From positions 59,394,057 through 59,458,056 of the forward strand of contig CM054120.1 of NCBI GenBank assembly GCA_028673005.1: a stretch of DNA of 64,000 bases, read 5' to 3'. Shown piece after piece: positions 36,281 to 47,756 of this stretch; positions within the stretch are counted from its first letter, which is position 1, and every line of letters starts with the position of its first letter. The stretch comes from Tanypteryx hageni. Taxonomy: Eukaryota > Arthropoda > Insecta > Odonata > Petaluridae. The notes beneath the pieces were generated by a model. The model did no database searches. It had not been told where the DNA came from and worked only from the letters and a program-made list of their open reading frames with translations. The position numbers and the translations under genes were made by a program.

Positions 36281-37836
36281 TACTAATCATATTCTTTGTC
36301 AAGTCGCAGGTGTGACCGTTGGTGCTTAGGAATGCTTAGGAAGCAGAAGTCTGTTGCGAGTATAAATGTTATAGGTATGTCGACAGCCGTATTTAAATAT
36401 TTTTAGTTTGTATTTGCTTGGTTAAATTCTCACAAGATTTAATGCAAACATTTATTGCTATTTGTTGAATTTTTATATAAGCTTTTGGCTAGTAAGAATG
36501 TCATAATATTTCCCAATATTTCTCCTTTGACCTTATCAGTTGTGTAAACTTCATTGTGGCCGTGATACAGCTGTTCTGTGATGAAGTCCATGTTCAGGGT
36601 GGTCAGCTTAAGAAAAGTATTTCTAGTACCCTAGAGAGAGATATCCTGCCACTGAAGGACTTTTTCTGTAAAGGTAGGAAAACTGAAATTACTTCTCTTT
36701 TCAATGCTAATTGGGTAACCTGTAATTCGTGGAAGCCCATCTGATGGAAGCAGTTGCAATTTAGTATTGAATATGGGAGTGGATGTCCTTAAAAGATCTC
36801 GTATTGTGCTTTCTTGCTTTACACTGTGTTAGGTAAAAATCGTCCTTATTGCCATCTCTCTTATTTCTCAAGACTGAAATTTTTATGATGGACATAAATA
36901 CATTTGTATGGCATTATTTTATGAGTTCTTATGGTGTGACATCATCTGCTTATTAGGCAGTAAGGAAACCAACATGGTTAATATTTAGCCTCCCTTATGT
37001 GGATTTTGATTATTTGTGATTATTATTCAAATGAACACATTTTATCTTTCCATCAATCATATCGACCGTAATATCTCAATAAATATGAAAGATAGGGTAC
37101 CAAAATGTTCAGGGTAACCTTTTATTACCTTGTGCTCAACATGTTAACGTCTTTGTTTAGTTATCATAAGCTTGCAGTGGTTATGTTTAAGTATAATATT
37201 GAATAAATAAGTTATTTATATTATATAAAAATGTTTTCCATAATTTTAAAGAAAAAACTCGGTGATTCTTCTCTCCCTTATCAAATTTGTTTACATTTAA
37301 GAAAACCTGTGGAAGCTGGGTATTATAGTTTCATTAAACATTTTGAGTAATATTTTAAAACAATTATTTTTATTTGCCTTATCTTAAAAGAGATATTTTC
37401 CCTTGATTTTGTCATAGAAACAGATTTGAAATGTTCCCCATTTTCTTATGTTTAGTATGTTGATATGAAATTTTGTAATCAATAAATATTCAAGTGTATT
37501 TTTAAAAAATTACTATGGTTTACCTGAGCAACATAGAATGATGCTTTGATAAAAATACTCCCTATAGTCATTTAAAATCTTCAAATTAAAGAGTAACATG
37601 ACCTTTAATTCTCAAAAAAGATAGAATGATTTCACATTAGGAAAGTTAGAGTATAACAAGGTGCTTTAATATCTGCATGGCATTCTTTGGTGTAAGATTT
37701 CTGATTTGATTCTGTTGTTGTTTCAGAAGCGTGGCTCCAGAAGATTGTTACCTGACCATTCTGGGCATGCAGTCTACCGCTCAGCTGACACCCTGGATCT
37801 TCCTGTTCTCTTTTTCAAAACCTAAAAAGAATAGTG
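36280..37836 (+). other. candidate plus-strand spliced transcript (three exons)
   Basis: Good splice signals suggest a first exon ending at 36374 (ATAG|GTATGT), exon 2 at 36540-36673 (acceptor CTTATCAG, donor AAAG|GTAGGA) and exon 3 at 37727-37836 (acceptor TTGTTGTTTCAG, donor GTG|GTAAGT). Exon 2 is fully open in one frame (for example VIQLFCDEVHVQGG and TLERDILPLKDFF). Exon 3 is open in another (SVAPEDCYLTILGMQSTA). The phases do not join these two frames: reading from exon 2 into exon 3 gives EAWLQKIVT and a stop, and no start codon lies upstream in frame. The transcript is therefore either noncoding or has exons missing from this model. No family is recognised. Confidence 0.3.
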
Positions 37837-40321
37837 GTAAGTATAATCACTTTGTGTTACAAATGAGAAGGAATGAGCTTTCCACTTTACATGCAGTATT
37901 TATCAGGTTTATCATTGTATTTAATATTCCTGTTTGTATTCCAAGGTGTCAAGTGACATTCCAAAGTGTCCTTTTGATTTATTTATTAATGCAGAGGCAA
38001 TAGTTTTTGGAATGTAAAATATTTTACCATATTTTTCTAAAACAGATTTTTGAATGTTCAGGCAAAAGTTGATGTTTGGAAGAAGGAATTTTACCTAAAA
38101 AGTTAATAACAATTTTTAGAATTTTGATCACCTGGTGAAATAAATAGCATAAACATTTATGCTATATTAATAGAAGATAGGCAAAGTATTGGTAAATGCA
38201 GCTAGTAATACATTCACTCTCTGAAATGCAACATGTTATTTTGGTATTTTTGATGAAAGACATTTGCCAACAATCAATTGCAATATAATATGATGATCAT
38301 TAATATGCAAGTGTGCATTATAAAATAGGATATTAGATTTGGGTGATGTTGAAAGAAATAGTTTAGTGAGACTGTGTCTATTAGAGCATTTATACATTTA
38401 TTTCATCTTGCATTGTTTTCTTTAAGAAAAGTTTGTTGCAAAATTAGTTTTTGTAAGATGCTGGTTTTGAGATAGGTTACCGCAGTTATCATGAATAATG
38501 GTACTGAATAATATATTCACACCATAGAAATTGCTCAATTCTCTACTCTATGCAATGATGACTTAGGCTATTATCAAATAAAACATTGAATAGAAAATAT
38601 TAGAATAAATATTTCGAATCTTAAATGTGTATAAACTGTTAGTAGTTCATCTATATATGCATATGCAGTATACTCGAGTTACAAACTAATGACGTATACA
38701 CTACTCCCCTGATATCAGCGAGGAATGTGTTCTGCAATGTCACAGATACTGTGTCTTATGTTTAAATTATATCTTAGGATACGGTCACCATACAAAAGAA
38801 GTAATTTCAACAAATGTTTTGTGCTATTTAGGCTTATTTTTACTGGTAATAGTACTAGATAATATCACCTATATTAATTTGAAGGATATTTCATCAGTTA
38901 CATTCATTCCGGTTTGTCTCAAGTAAGGTAGGGGATCCTCGTACAGTAATTAATGAAGAATAATTGAATTTGTTCATTTTTTATGAAAGAAATCATATTA
39001 CATTGAGTAAATTACTATTAGCATTATATTTTACAAGGGATAAAAGAAATAATAGCCTCTGCTTTATATTTACCTTTCCTTTAAGAACTATGAACTGTTA
39101 CCTACGTTCGTAGTTCTAAAAGCAAAATTAAAATATTAAATACTATATTATATACATACTGTAAAAGAATATGACCCCAATACTATAAGTATATACAGAT
39201 TACTGCTTATCTGAGAGGTACTGCTATCAAAAGTAAAATGGTTTCTTAATACATATTTATTGCCAAGTCACAGCATATGTAGTGAATAGCGTGGGACATT
39301 TGAATAAAAGTCGGACATGGCAAAATTATGAAATTCTTGAATTTATAAAAATTAAGCTTCCCCGATTCGTGGCCAATAAAGCAGGTCACTGAAAAATATC
39401 TCATATGCTGAATAAATAAGTTACAAGTCCTTATTTTGTAAAAGTTAGTTATATTACAGAAAATTTTGAAAATATAATATTTTACAAAGTATTGGTTTTT
39501 AAAGGCTAAACTGTCATATTATAAAGAATAGTACTATTTAAAAAATAATCTTGGATGAAATTATGGTTTTTATGGAGTTAGCTAAATTTTTTTGATGTTC
39601 TGATATTCATTCAACCACAATTAACATTTGCATAAAGTAAAAATATTGTACTGATACTATTCTCTATGCTAAAAGCTAAAATTTTCTTACCATCCAATTT
39701 GCTTAACACTATTCACAGTGGAAATTCACAAGTTTGTAAATGTGAATACAGTGCCATCTCAAAAGTCAATCTAATGAGAAATTTTTGCCAGGTAGAAAAT
39801 ATTGAAGAATTTTAAATTCCAAATATAATTTTGGAGAATCTTCTTATAAGGTATGATCTTCTGTAATCCTATGAAACTTGTTACAATATTGGACTCCTCT
39901 TAATGTTAAGTCAAATTCATGTCCATTCATAAAAGAAGTTCAATTTATTGGAGGATGCTAGGTAACTTTTATACACAAAATGAAATTGATTACTCAAATT
40001 ATCGATTTGATAAAATACGAACCGCTTAAGTTCCAATAGAAAATTAATGTCTTATATTCTGAGAAATAAAATATCAACACATCCAAGATATTCGAGTCTA
40101 CAATGCTGACGTATGGAATGTTTTTGAGGTTGCACAGTATTTAGATTTCCTTAACATATATAATGAATTAAATGATTAAGAGCAATCATAAATTAGGAAA
40201 AGTCGTTTAATCCAAATGTAACACTTCTCAATGAATACTCATTCTCATTACATTTATCACTATTGTCTGCCATTGTGAAAAAACCACGATTTGCAAGCAC
40301 TAGGAAAAACCATTCCCTTAC
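37837..40321. other. unassigned AT-rich region, possibly intronic
   Basis: No coding frame, RNA gene or repeat match seen. Composition and lack of repeats would fit intron or intergenic DNA downstream of the candidate plus-strand exons. Confidence 0.4.
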
Positions 40322-40487
40322 CCAATAGCTTCCAGACAAATCTCTATACTTCCACACCCAGATGCATATATACTGGCTACTGCACAGCAAGGCTCTTCAC
40401 ATCATCGCTCTGCTCTGTCCAACACCATGCACATCCGCTTGCTCTGCTCAACATGGCCCATTCTTGATCTGCAACAACTGCAATCAC
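40322..40487 (-). other. candidate minus-strand exon
   Basis: On the minus strand a strong acceptor (TTTTTTCTTTTAG) precedes 40487 and a GTAAGG donor follows 40322. In phase 0 the exon starts VIAVVADQEWAM and runs 36 codons to a TAG near 40377. Phase 0 also fits the end of the candidate exon at 54859-54950, which would give a 44-codon reading frame. A stop well before the donor suggests a noncoding RNA or a short peptide; the conceptual product has no recognisable domain. Confidence 0.3.
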
Positions 40488-41460
40488 CTAAAAGAAAAAA
40501 TGAAAAATTTGAATTCAACACAGAAATACAGAGTAAAAATTATTTTGATTGAATTTTCCAAAAGATTTTCACAAAGAATATTATTTCTCATTAGAAATCT
40601 TTGGATGACAATTCTTTCAAAATTGTTGTTGAATTTATGGAGACAATAATAGTACACCGGGATTAATTGAAGCTTTAAATGGTCACCGTCAGTAGATTTC
40701 CCCTATCTGTTGATGAGTGCTGGTTATACTATTAAAAGAAGTTAAAAATGTTAGTACATTTATGTTTGCAGATTAACTTGATGTATAGATAATTTTAATC
40801 AATTTTCTTTTTACTTGATTTTTGAATTTAACGTTGAAAATATTTTTTATTTCAACTTATTTTGTACTCTTGGAGCATTAATGTCCCAAATTAATTCTAG
40901 TCGACTGCTCACCAGTAAATTTTGACTACTGGTAAGCATAAATAAAGCGAATCCATTAATTAACAATTTCAAGTCACCAAATTTAACGAATTAATTTTGT
41001 CAAAAAAATAACTCACTTCATTCCACATTTTAGTTAAGTGGCAAGGTGATGAAGAATTCCTGCATCTATATTATCATTACAGTATAAGGAGTTTTCAGAA
41101 TATAGCGAGACCCACTGCAAAGTGTGAGATGGGCCATTTAGGATTCAAAAATTTTAATAGTAAATTACAATTAATAACATTTTTTTCTCTCATTATGAAT
41201 GTTCAATATTTTTACAATTTAAAAAAGTCCAATTCACATGAAAAATTAATAGATATCTTCAGCTCAGAATATAAAGCGAAAGAAGAATATGCAATGCTTT
41301 ACCCATTGCTGAAATTGAAGCCTTTAGAGTGACAAGGCCTGGATACTGCCCTTTAAGTGGTAAAAATTAACATTATTGTTACCTATTTGATATCACTGTT
41401 TTATCTCCTATTCTTTCATACTTAATAAATAGTAAAGCAGGAGATACAAATTGAACAAAA
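40488..41460. other. no recognisable feature
   Basis: AT-rich; the frame at 41129-41332 has no domain. It would be intronic if the minus-strand exons at 40322 and 54859 belong together. Confidence 0.35.
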
Positions 41461-41497
41461 GTCATGGTGGTATCAAAGGAACAAAGAATTTAATGCA

Positions 41498-41700
41498 ATG
41501 GTAAATGGCAAAAAATTGGAACAAGAAAGTAGTTTCAAATATCTTGGCAGTATCTTAACACAGGATGGAAGTAGTACACAGGACATCACAAGTAGGACTG
41601 CAATGGCAAAAGCAGCATTTAACGAGAAGTAGCTTCTCACAAAGTCACTAATTCTCTACACCAGAACATTAACAAGGACCATAATTCTTACGAATCAGTG
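41498..41700 (+). pseudogene. RTE-type LINE reverse transcriptase fragment
   Basis: The plus-strand frame from the ATG at 41498 to TAG at 41630-41632 reads VNGKKLEQ, FKYLGSILTQDGSS, then SRTAMAKAAFNEK. This is the RT thumb segment (F-YLGS...DG...EI..R..MAK.AF) of many animal RTE-like LINE proteins. Past the stop, LLTKSLILYTRT continues the similarity. The fragment is short, with no 5' or 3' end of the element visible, and is a dead relic. Confidence 0.65.
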
Positions 41701-41811
41701 TCTCTGTCAACAGGACAGGAAAAGAGGCACCTCCAAGTGGAAAATGAAAATGGAAAACATGACCCAGAATGCAATCACCCAAGGACACTCCTTATCCTTG
41801 TATATCTAAAC

Positions 41812-42630
41812 CAGGGGAGCACAAACTAGGGGGCGTGACAAATTATGCGAGGGGCGCGATTATAGCCATGATTTAATTTTAACTAAGAAAATTTAGTTCT
41901 TTTTTCATATTTCATATATCTTTTTTGTTTACAACGTTATATTTCTGTGATCTTTTGTATTTATGAGAGTAACATGCTGGGAATCCCCTCTATTCAACGT
42001 GACTGTGACTTCGTTTACAGTGCGCGTTATCACACTACACTGCTGTACGTTGTCGAACGAAGGCCGTCATGTGAATATGTCTATTGAAATGTGCAATGTT
42101 TAGTTCTGAACCGGTGGATTTATTCTTTATTGTTTTACAAATAAATTTAATAAAATAATTGTCAGTAAGAACGCCATGAATCAGAATTGAGAGTGGCGAA
42201 TTTATCAATTAAGCCGAGACTGGGCGAAAGTGCCAGTAAGAGACAAGCCCACAGATCCCATTGAATTAAATCTATTCATTACAAAATCAAGTGTTATTTT
42301 TCTTTTTTTTGTGCTTTTCTTATTGTTATTTTAAAATGTGATATATATTTTTGTATTCATATTGCTGCATAATTTCATTAATTTAGTGATATTTGATTTT
42401 ATTCCTTTTAAAATTTCCATTTTGTGTATTTATCTTGAATTATTTTGTTATTGTCAGTTTTAATAAAATGTACCATTTTTTGTAACATACTAATTCTCAA
42501 AATAATCATCGACATAAAACCCCTCCCAAATACCAAATCTTGATAAAAATCTTGCCAGCCATGGTAAGGGGCCCAAGTTTGTATTTTGAACAAAAATTGG
42601 GGCGCGGCATGAAAAGTTTGCGCACCCCTG
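41812..42630 (+). mobile_element. non-autonomous hAT transposon, 819 bp, with perfect 8-bp target duplication
   Basis: Terminal inverted repeats CAGGGGAGCACAAACT (left) and CAGGGGTGCGCAAACT (right, reverse complement) are flanked by ATCTAAAC at 41804-41811 and 42631-42638. An 8-bp duplication and CAGGGG ends are diagnostic of hAT. Inside, 42181-42264 encodes the very C-terminus of a FAM200/ZBED-type hAT transposase, SELRVANLSIKPRLGESA followed by RQAHRSH and a stop, so the element is a deletion derivative of an autonomous FAM200-like hAT. The rest of the interior is noncoding. Confidence 0.9.
42181..42264 (+). pseudogene. C-terminal remnant of hAT transposase inside the 819-bp element
   Basis: 28 codons ending in TGA. 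LRVA.LSI.PRL and the terminal QAH.SH are the conserved end of FAM200/ZBED5-like transposases. It shows which end of the progenitor gene survived the internal deletion and gives the element's orientation. Confidence 0.75.
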
Positions 42631-42638
42631 ATCTAAAC

Positions 42639-42965
42639 AATTTTACAAAACAAAATAATTCTGAACATTTGTATACAATGCGTGATTAATTAACCGAAAA
42701 GACAAAAAATGTCAAACTGTTATTTGATACCAACAAAGTTTTTTAAATTGATTAACAATGTATGTGGTAAGTGAGAATGACAAATATTATCTTATGGCCC
42801 CAAAATATTTCATAAATTTCTTTAACGCTGTTACAAAATAATTGAAAATAACTAATTATTGCTCAATGGCAGATAAATATTTCATAATATAAATAATGTT
42901 GATACGTGATAATCAAAAATAACAAATTATTGCCTACTGGCAGGAAAATATTTCTTCACTTGGCT
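42639..42965. other. no recognisable feature
   Basis: AT-rich. ACAAATTATTGC-C--TGGCAG-(A)AAATATTTC occurs twice (about 42849 and 42921), a small local duplication. Confidence 0.4.
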
Positions 42966-42969
42966 AAAA

Positions 42970-45060
42970 TTGACTATACGACAATAATTTGGAATGTCTG
43001 GCTTCCTTAGAGTGAGTTACAGGAATAATTATCCTGTCGATCACGAAGGGTCCTTCCCATAAGGGAGAAATTTTGGCAGACATTTAATTAACTTTGGAAA
43101 CTTTAGGCACAGCTCTAAACACAACCTGTTCACCTAGTGAAAAGGCTTGTGGAGAATAATCTAGCATTATGTTTGCTAGCAACATGCTGTTGAGATTTGG
43201 ACAAATTACTAAGCACCTTGTTCCCAAAATCCTGCCCTGAAGCTGAATTGCAATCAGCTGATGCCAACTTATTTGGCAATTCCCATTGAAGTGACAATGA
43301 ATGTGGTAGCTCATGACCCAAAAATACCTTAGCAGGTAAAACACCTGTAGCAGAGTGTTTTGCCAAGTTAAAAGCAAATGTCAGCAAAGGTAGGAATGTA
43401 TCCCAATTATTATGGGTATTACATGTGATAGCAGAAAAGGCATACTTTAAATATCTGTGTACTCTTTCTGCATGGTTAGACCTGGGATAATAGGGAGCAG
43501 TATAAATATGTTTAATCTCTATGCTAAAACATATTTCATAAAATAATTTAGATTTAACAGAGGAAGCATTATCTGAGAAATTATATTTAGGAACCCCAAA
43601 TTTAGAAAAGACCAGCATTGTTAAGATATCAACTACAGCTTTACTTGTTGAATTTCTAACCGGTTGAATAATTACAAATTTTCTAAGGCCAACAATTATT
43701 GTTAAAGCATAAGCATGACCAAATTTATTCCTGGGTAATGGACCAACAAAATCAATAATTATTCTTTCCCAAGGATAAGACGGGAAATTAGCTGAGTGAC
43801 GACCTGGGGGTAAACAATTTCTGGATTTAGTTATCTAACTCATGGCAGATTTTATCGTATGTTTTTGCACTCCCTAGATGATCACCAATAGGAGAAGAAT
43901 GAAAATATTAGAAGATCATCTCTCTCAAAGCAAGAAGTATTAGAACGCGAGACTTCTTCGAGCCCAGGGAATGCTGACGTAGTAAGTCGCCTTGAGGGGA
44001 ATAATAAGGAATGGTTTTCCCTAACCTGATTTGTTCTATAATTTTACAAATGCCTCTGTCTGAAAACTGATGATGATGAATATTGGTAAAGGACAATGGA
44101 ACATGTTGTAATAAACAAGAAATATGAACGGGGATTGGATCAGAATGGTGATCCAAGATTTTAACCCGAGATAAGCAATCTGCAGCCCTATTACAAGAAG
44201 CAGATACGTGGTGAATTTTAAAATGGAAACAACAGTTTTAAGATCATACGACCAATTTTACCTAATTGTTGAGGGTGATTAAAAAGCCAAGTGAGAGCAA
44301 CATGATAATCATACAAATGAAATGGTCTTGCCTGCAGATATGGCTTAAATTTTTGAGTTGTGAAACAAGAGGCCAAACATTCCAATTCATAAGTGGACAG
44401 ATGAGACTCCTGAGCATTAAGTGTTTTGCTGGCATAAGCCACCGTTTTAAAATTACCGTCAATCAGCTGGTTGAGAGTGGCTCCCTAAACAATATTGCTA
44501 GCATCCACAAAGAAATGGAAATCTCCATTAAAATTGGCAAATGAAGAACTGGAGGAGAGGACAAGACATTTTTAAGCTTCATAAAAGAATCACAATGGGA
44601 ATCGGTCCAATGAAAAGTGGCATTCTTTCTCCTCAAAACATTTAAGGGAGTGGCCAATTTTGCAAAATTAGGATCAAACTTTGAATAAAAACCTGACATA
44701 CCAAGAAAGGAAACGACCTGTTTCAGTGAAGTAGGCACCGGAAAATTCATTATTGGCTTCACCCTCTCAGGATCTATCTGCAGGGTTTCACATGTTATCT
44801 GATGTCCCAAGAAGTTAACAGCTGACTAAGCAACTTTCATTTTGTCTGGTTGGACAGTGAGACTTGCTTGACGAATTCTCGGCAGTACCTTGCTGATGTG
44901 GTCCAGATGTGCCTCATAAGATTCAGAATAAATACATAAATCATCGATATAAGGTAATACACAATAATATTTTAAGTCCCCTAAAACCTTGTCAATCAGT
45001 CTTGAAAAAATTTGGAGGCTAGTACAACAAAACTCTCCCTCTGTAGTAGGGAACTATTTT
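42970..45060 (-). pseudogene. decayed Ty3/gypsy pol (RT to integrase), truncated, no LTRs
   Basis: Minus-strand remnants follow pol order. The RT palm is at about 45030-44930 (LIDKVLGDLKYYCVLPYIDD, active-site YIDD). The RT thumb is at 44810-44600 (GHQITCETLQIDPERV, FLGMSGFYSKF). RNase H is at 44440-44290 (MAYASKTLNAQESHLSTYEL, TWLFNH). The linker to integrase ends near 44170 (AADCLSRV). The integrase core is at 43620-43280 (KFGVPKYNFSDNASS, APYYPRSNHAERVHRYLKYA, whose NHAERVHRY replaces the usual N-x-x-E). The C-terminal region is at about 43080-42985 (SL-EGPFVIDRI). Stops and frameshifts are frequent; gag, protease and the 5' part of RT are missing. It belongs to a different, older lineage than the intact element at 49992-54606. 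Confidence 0.85.
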
Positions 45061-46420
45061 AGCCAGTTAAATACACTGTCAGAACTTTAAATCAGTATTT
45101 CTAAATCTTTTTAATATCAAAGCCCACCTAAACTTCAAGAAATTTCCCGAGTCCCATCCAGTAACATAAGGAAATTTACCAAGCCTCTATCTTCTTATAC
45201 ATGGAATTTTAAAAAAATTTCTGAATCAATAACTAATTGCAAAACCTTATGGCAGGCTTCATAATATCAATTTGCATCCCACCAGTTTAGAAGGGCTGCT
45301 TTAAATTATCATTCATTTTTCAGATTGGTACATAACTTAAAAACAAATCACTAACAATAAAGAAAAACTACTACTGTACCTAGGAACCCCACTATTTCTA
45401 AGAAAATCTGAAGCATATACCATCAGATTATCTTTACTCATGCTATGAATAAAATTTTATTATTCCATTCTCTCTACAGTTCCTATAAAGCAAATAAATA
45501 TTTTTACTAGTAATTGTTTAAAGAACATTCTATAGCTGTTTTAAAATGTTTAAGAGAGAAAAAATACTGCCCAGATAAATGTTATCAGGACATGATGAAA
45601 AATGGCATATCCCATAAAAGAGAGGGCATCTTGTCACCCAATAAATAATCATTGCAAGTTTTCCACCCCTCAGAGTAATTTAAGTCCACTCAAAATAATC
45701 TGTGCTATCCAAGTCCTCTTTCTGAAAAATATCCAAGATTACTTTAATCTTTTCATCTCTGATTTGTTCCTGGCATCCTCTATGCTGTTCTTATAACCAA
45801 CTGTTGATCCAAAATTGGACACTAACTTTTGTCCTCAACTTTTTCTTCAAACTCCACCCTAATCCTAATGCATGCAAAGCATTATCTACCGCTCAGTCCA
45901 AATAATATTCTCTAAATATTAAACCCAACTTCTTTCCTCTTGCATATTATGCTACATTACATATTTTTGTTTTCAGCACTACAATTTTAATATCTATTCA
46001 AACTCCCTCTCATCAATTAATTGTCATTTGGGATATGTTCAAACCACATCTGCGTTAGGCAATTAGGCAATGATGATATTTTGACGTAATATATTTTACA
46101 TGTTCATTATAATAAAACCTTTGTATTATGTTGAGTAAAATTTCTGTTTGTAAAAAAAAACCTATTACTATTTTGGGAAATATAGGCATCCCACACTTCA
46201 TGCAATTAATTCTTTCCTGGAATGTACAGTGAAAATCGCATAATGTGAGTTAACCCCTCAAGCATGGAGGGCATTTAAATCAAGGTCATCCCAAAGTTTG
46301 GAGGAGATTCAAATGAGTTTACCACTCTGGAGTAAACTTGAGATAAAATTTGTACTTTTACCTATTCATTGTATTCATCTGAAACTTTGAGGATTAGCAT
46401 AATACTGAGTATTTATACTA
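45061..46420. other. no recognisable feature
   Basis: AT-rich; the frame at 45602-45796 has no domain. Confidence 0.4.
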
Positions 46421-46484
46421 TACTAGCAGCCGGTTGAAGCTATACTTGCACTTAATTTATATTAGTCTTACATCACTTTAGCGG

Positions 46485-46695
46485 TGGCCAGATAAATGCA
46501 CACACGAAAAAAGCCCATAGGAAAAATCCAGACAGAAAAATCCCCACTTTCATAAATGCTCACATGAAAAATACCCGCGCACATGGAAAAATGCTCACAT
46601 GGAAAAATGCACACACGGATAAATGCACACACAAATAAATGCTCACACGGAGGAATGCTCACACAGGAAAATAAACACACAGAATAATTCTCACA
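46485..46695. repeat. minisatellite, about 15-bp unit (ATGCTCACACGGAAAA-type)
   Basis: About 13 imperfect copies of a unit like GGAAAAATGCTCACAT. The minus-strand frame 46468-46680 is open because the unit reads as recurring Cys-x-Phe and Pro-Cys-Glu-His-Phe pieces; this is a by-product of the repeat and not a gene. Confidence 0.8.
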
Positions 46696-46699
46696 GGGT

Positions 46700-47239
46700 C
46701 TACTAAAAAGCCGACCTCACAATGTCACACAGTTAATGTTAATCTTATATCATGGTATATTCAAAAGGAAAAATTTTAAATTATACCTTACCTTATTTCC
46801 AATGATAACTACTGAAACTTCATTGAATATGAACTCACAATCAATCACGTTTCCTCAAGTATCGGACAACTACTATTAATTTCTAGACATGCAATGTTTT
46901 TCATATATAATTAATTCAACAATTTATTTCATTTTTTACTCATGAATTGTTACCAACACAAATTTTTTGTACTTCACAATGTGTTATATTTCTCTGTTGA
47001 AAATAAAAAATAATAATAGCTCATATTCTCCTTATCATCAAATTTAAAACTGATGCATAGGACTATTTGCGTTAATAAACATTACTTATATAGAATATAA
47101 TGATTTTACTTACGAAAAAGGTAATATTCCAATATTGAAATAAAGAAAGAAGATTTTTTTTGAGTCAATCGTTTAAAACTCCCTCAGTCCACACACAATT
47201 TACCGAATGACAATTATCTGCTATTACTTGTTGCAATCT
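46700..47239. other. no recognisable feature
   Basis: AT-rich sequence between the minisatellite and R1 copy c. CGAAAAAGGTAATATTCCAATATTGAAATAAAGAAAGAAGATTTTTT near 47113-47159 resembles, inverted, a segment of repeat D (about 31680-31730), so some of it is old repeat. Confidence 0.4.
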
Positions 47240-47756
47240 ATTACGTTTGACGTTGCTACAACAATAATTGCGATGCTTTATAAAAAGCGCGAAGCGAATA
47301 ACTCTATACTTTCGTCTGTTTGAAGGCTTAATAGACTGATTGAATCGGAGGCAGCAATGCGGGTCGCCCTGGCAACACCCGGAAATAGTACGAAAAAGCC
47401 ATAAAATGTCGAAAATATATTTGACAAATTCTTCCGTGTAACGTAAAAACATTGCAAGAATAATATATTTTACAGTTTTAGCCGTCGAATAAAGCAATTA
47501 CAGAGAAAATTGATCCATATTTTTGTATTTTGATGAATGAAAGAAAAAATCATGAACCTTGAAAAATCGAAAATCACGCGTAAACTTATGGGAAAATATA
47601 ATCGTCTCCCGGAGTCGAACTTTTTCAGAGATGTTTGATTTTTCTAGAGACCACCTCATGGGGGTTTAACGATTGTGAAAGTTCACCTATTAATACCATT
47701 GTGAAATGCCCAAAAGTACCGTGACAGACACACTTGAGAATTATTATATAAGGATT
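47240..47756 (+). repeat. R1 core, copy c (not inside a larger repeat)
   Basis: Runs from CGATGCTTTATAAAAAGCGC through AATAGTACGAAAAAGCC and CTCCCGGAGTCGAAC to ACACTTGAGAATTATTATAT followed by AAGGATT. No family A, C or D sequence continues on the right, so R1 can exist alone, which supports it being a mobile unit. Confidence 0.75.

Noticed and set aside
46420..46450. Possible Helitron 3' end on the minus strand (GCTTCAACCGGCTGCTAG)
   Set aside because: It ends in CTAG and is GC-richer than the flanks, but no stable hairpin or second copy in the window supports it.
46468..46680. Cys-rich 70-codon minus-strand frame
   Set aside because: It is the translation of a 15-bp minisatellite.
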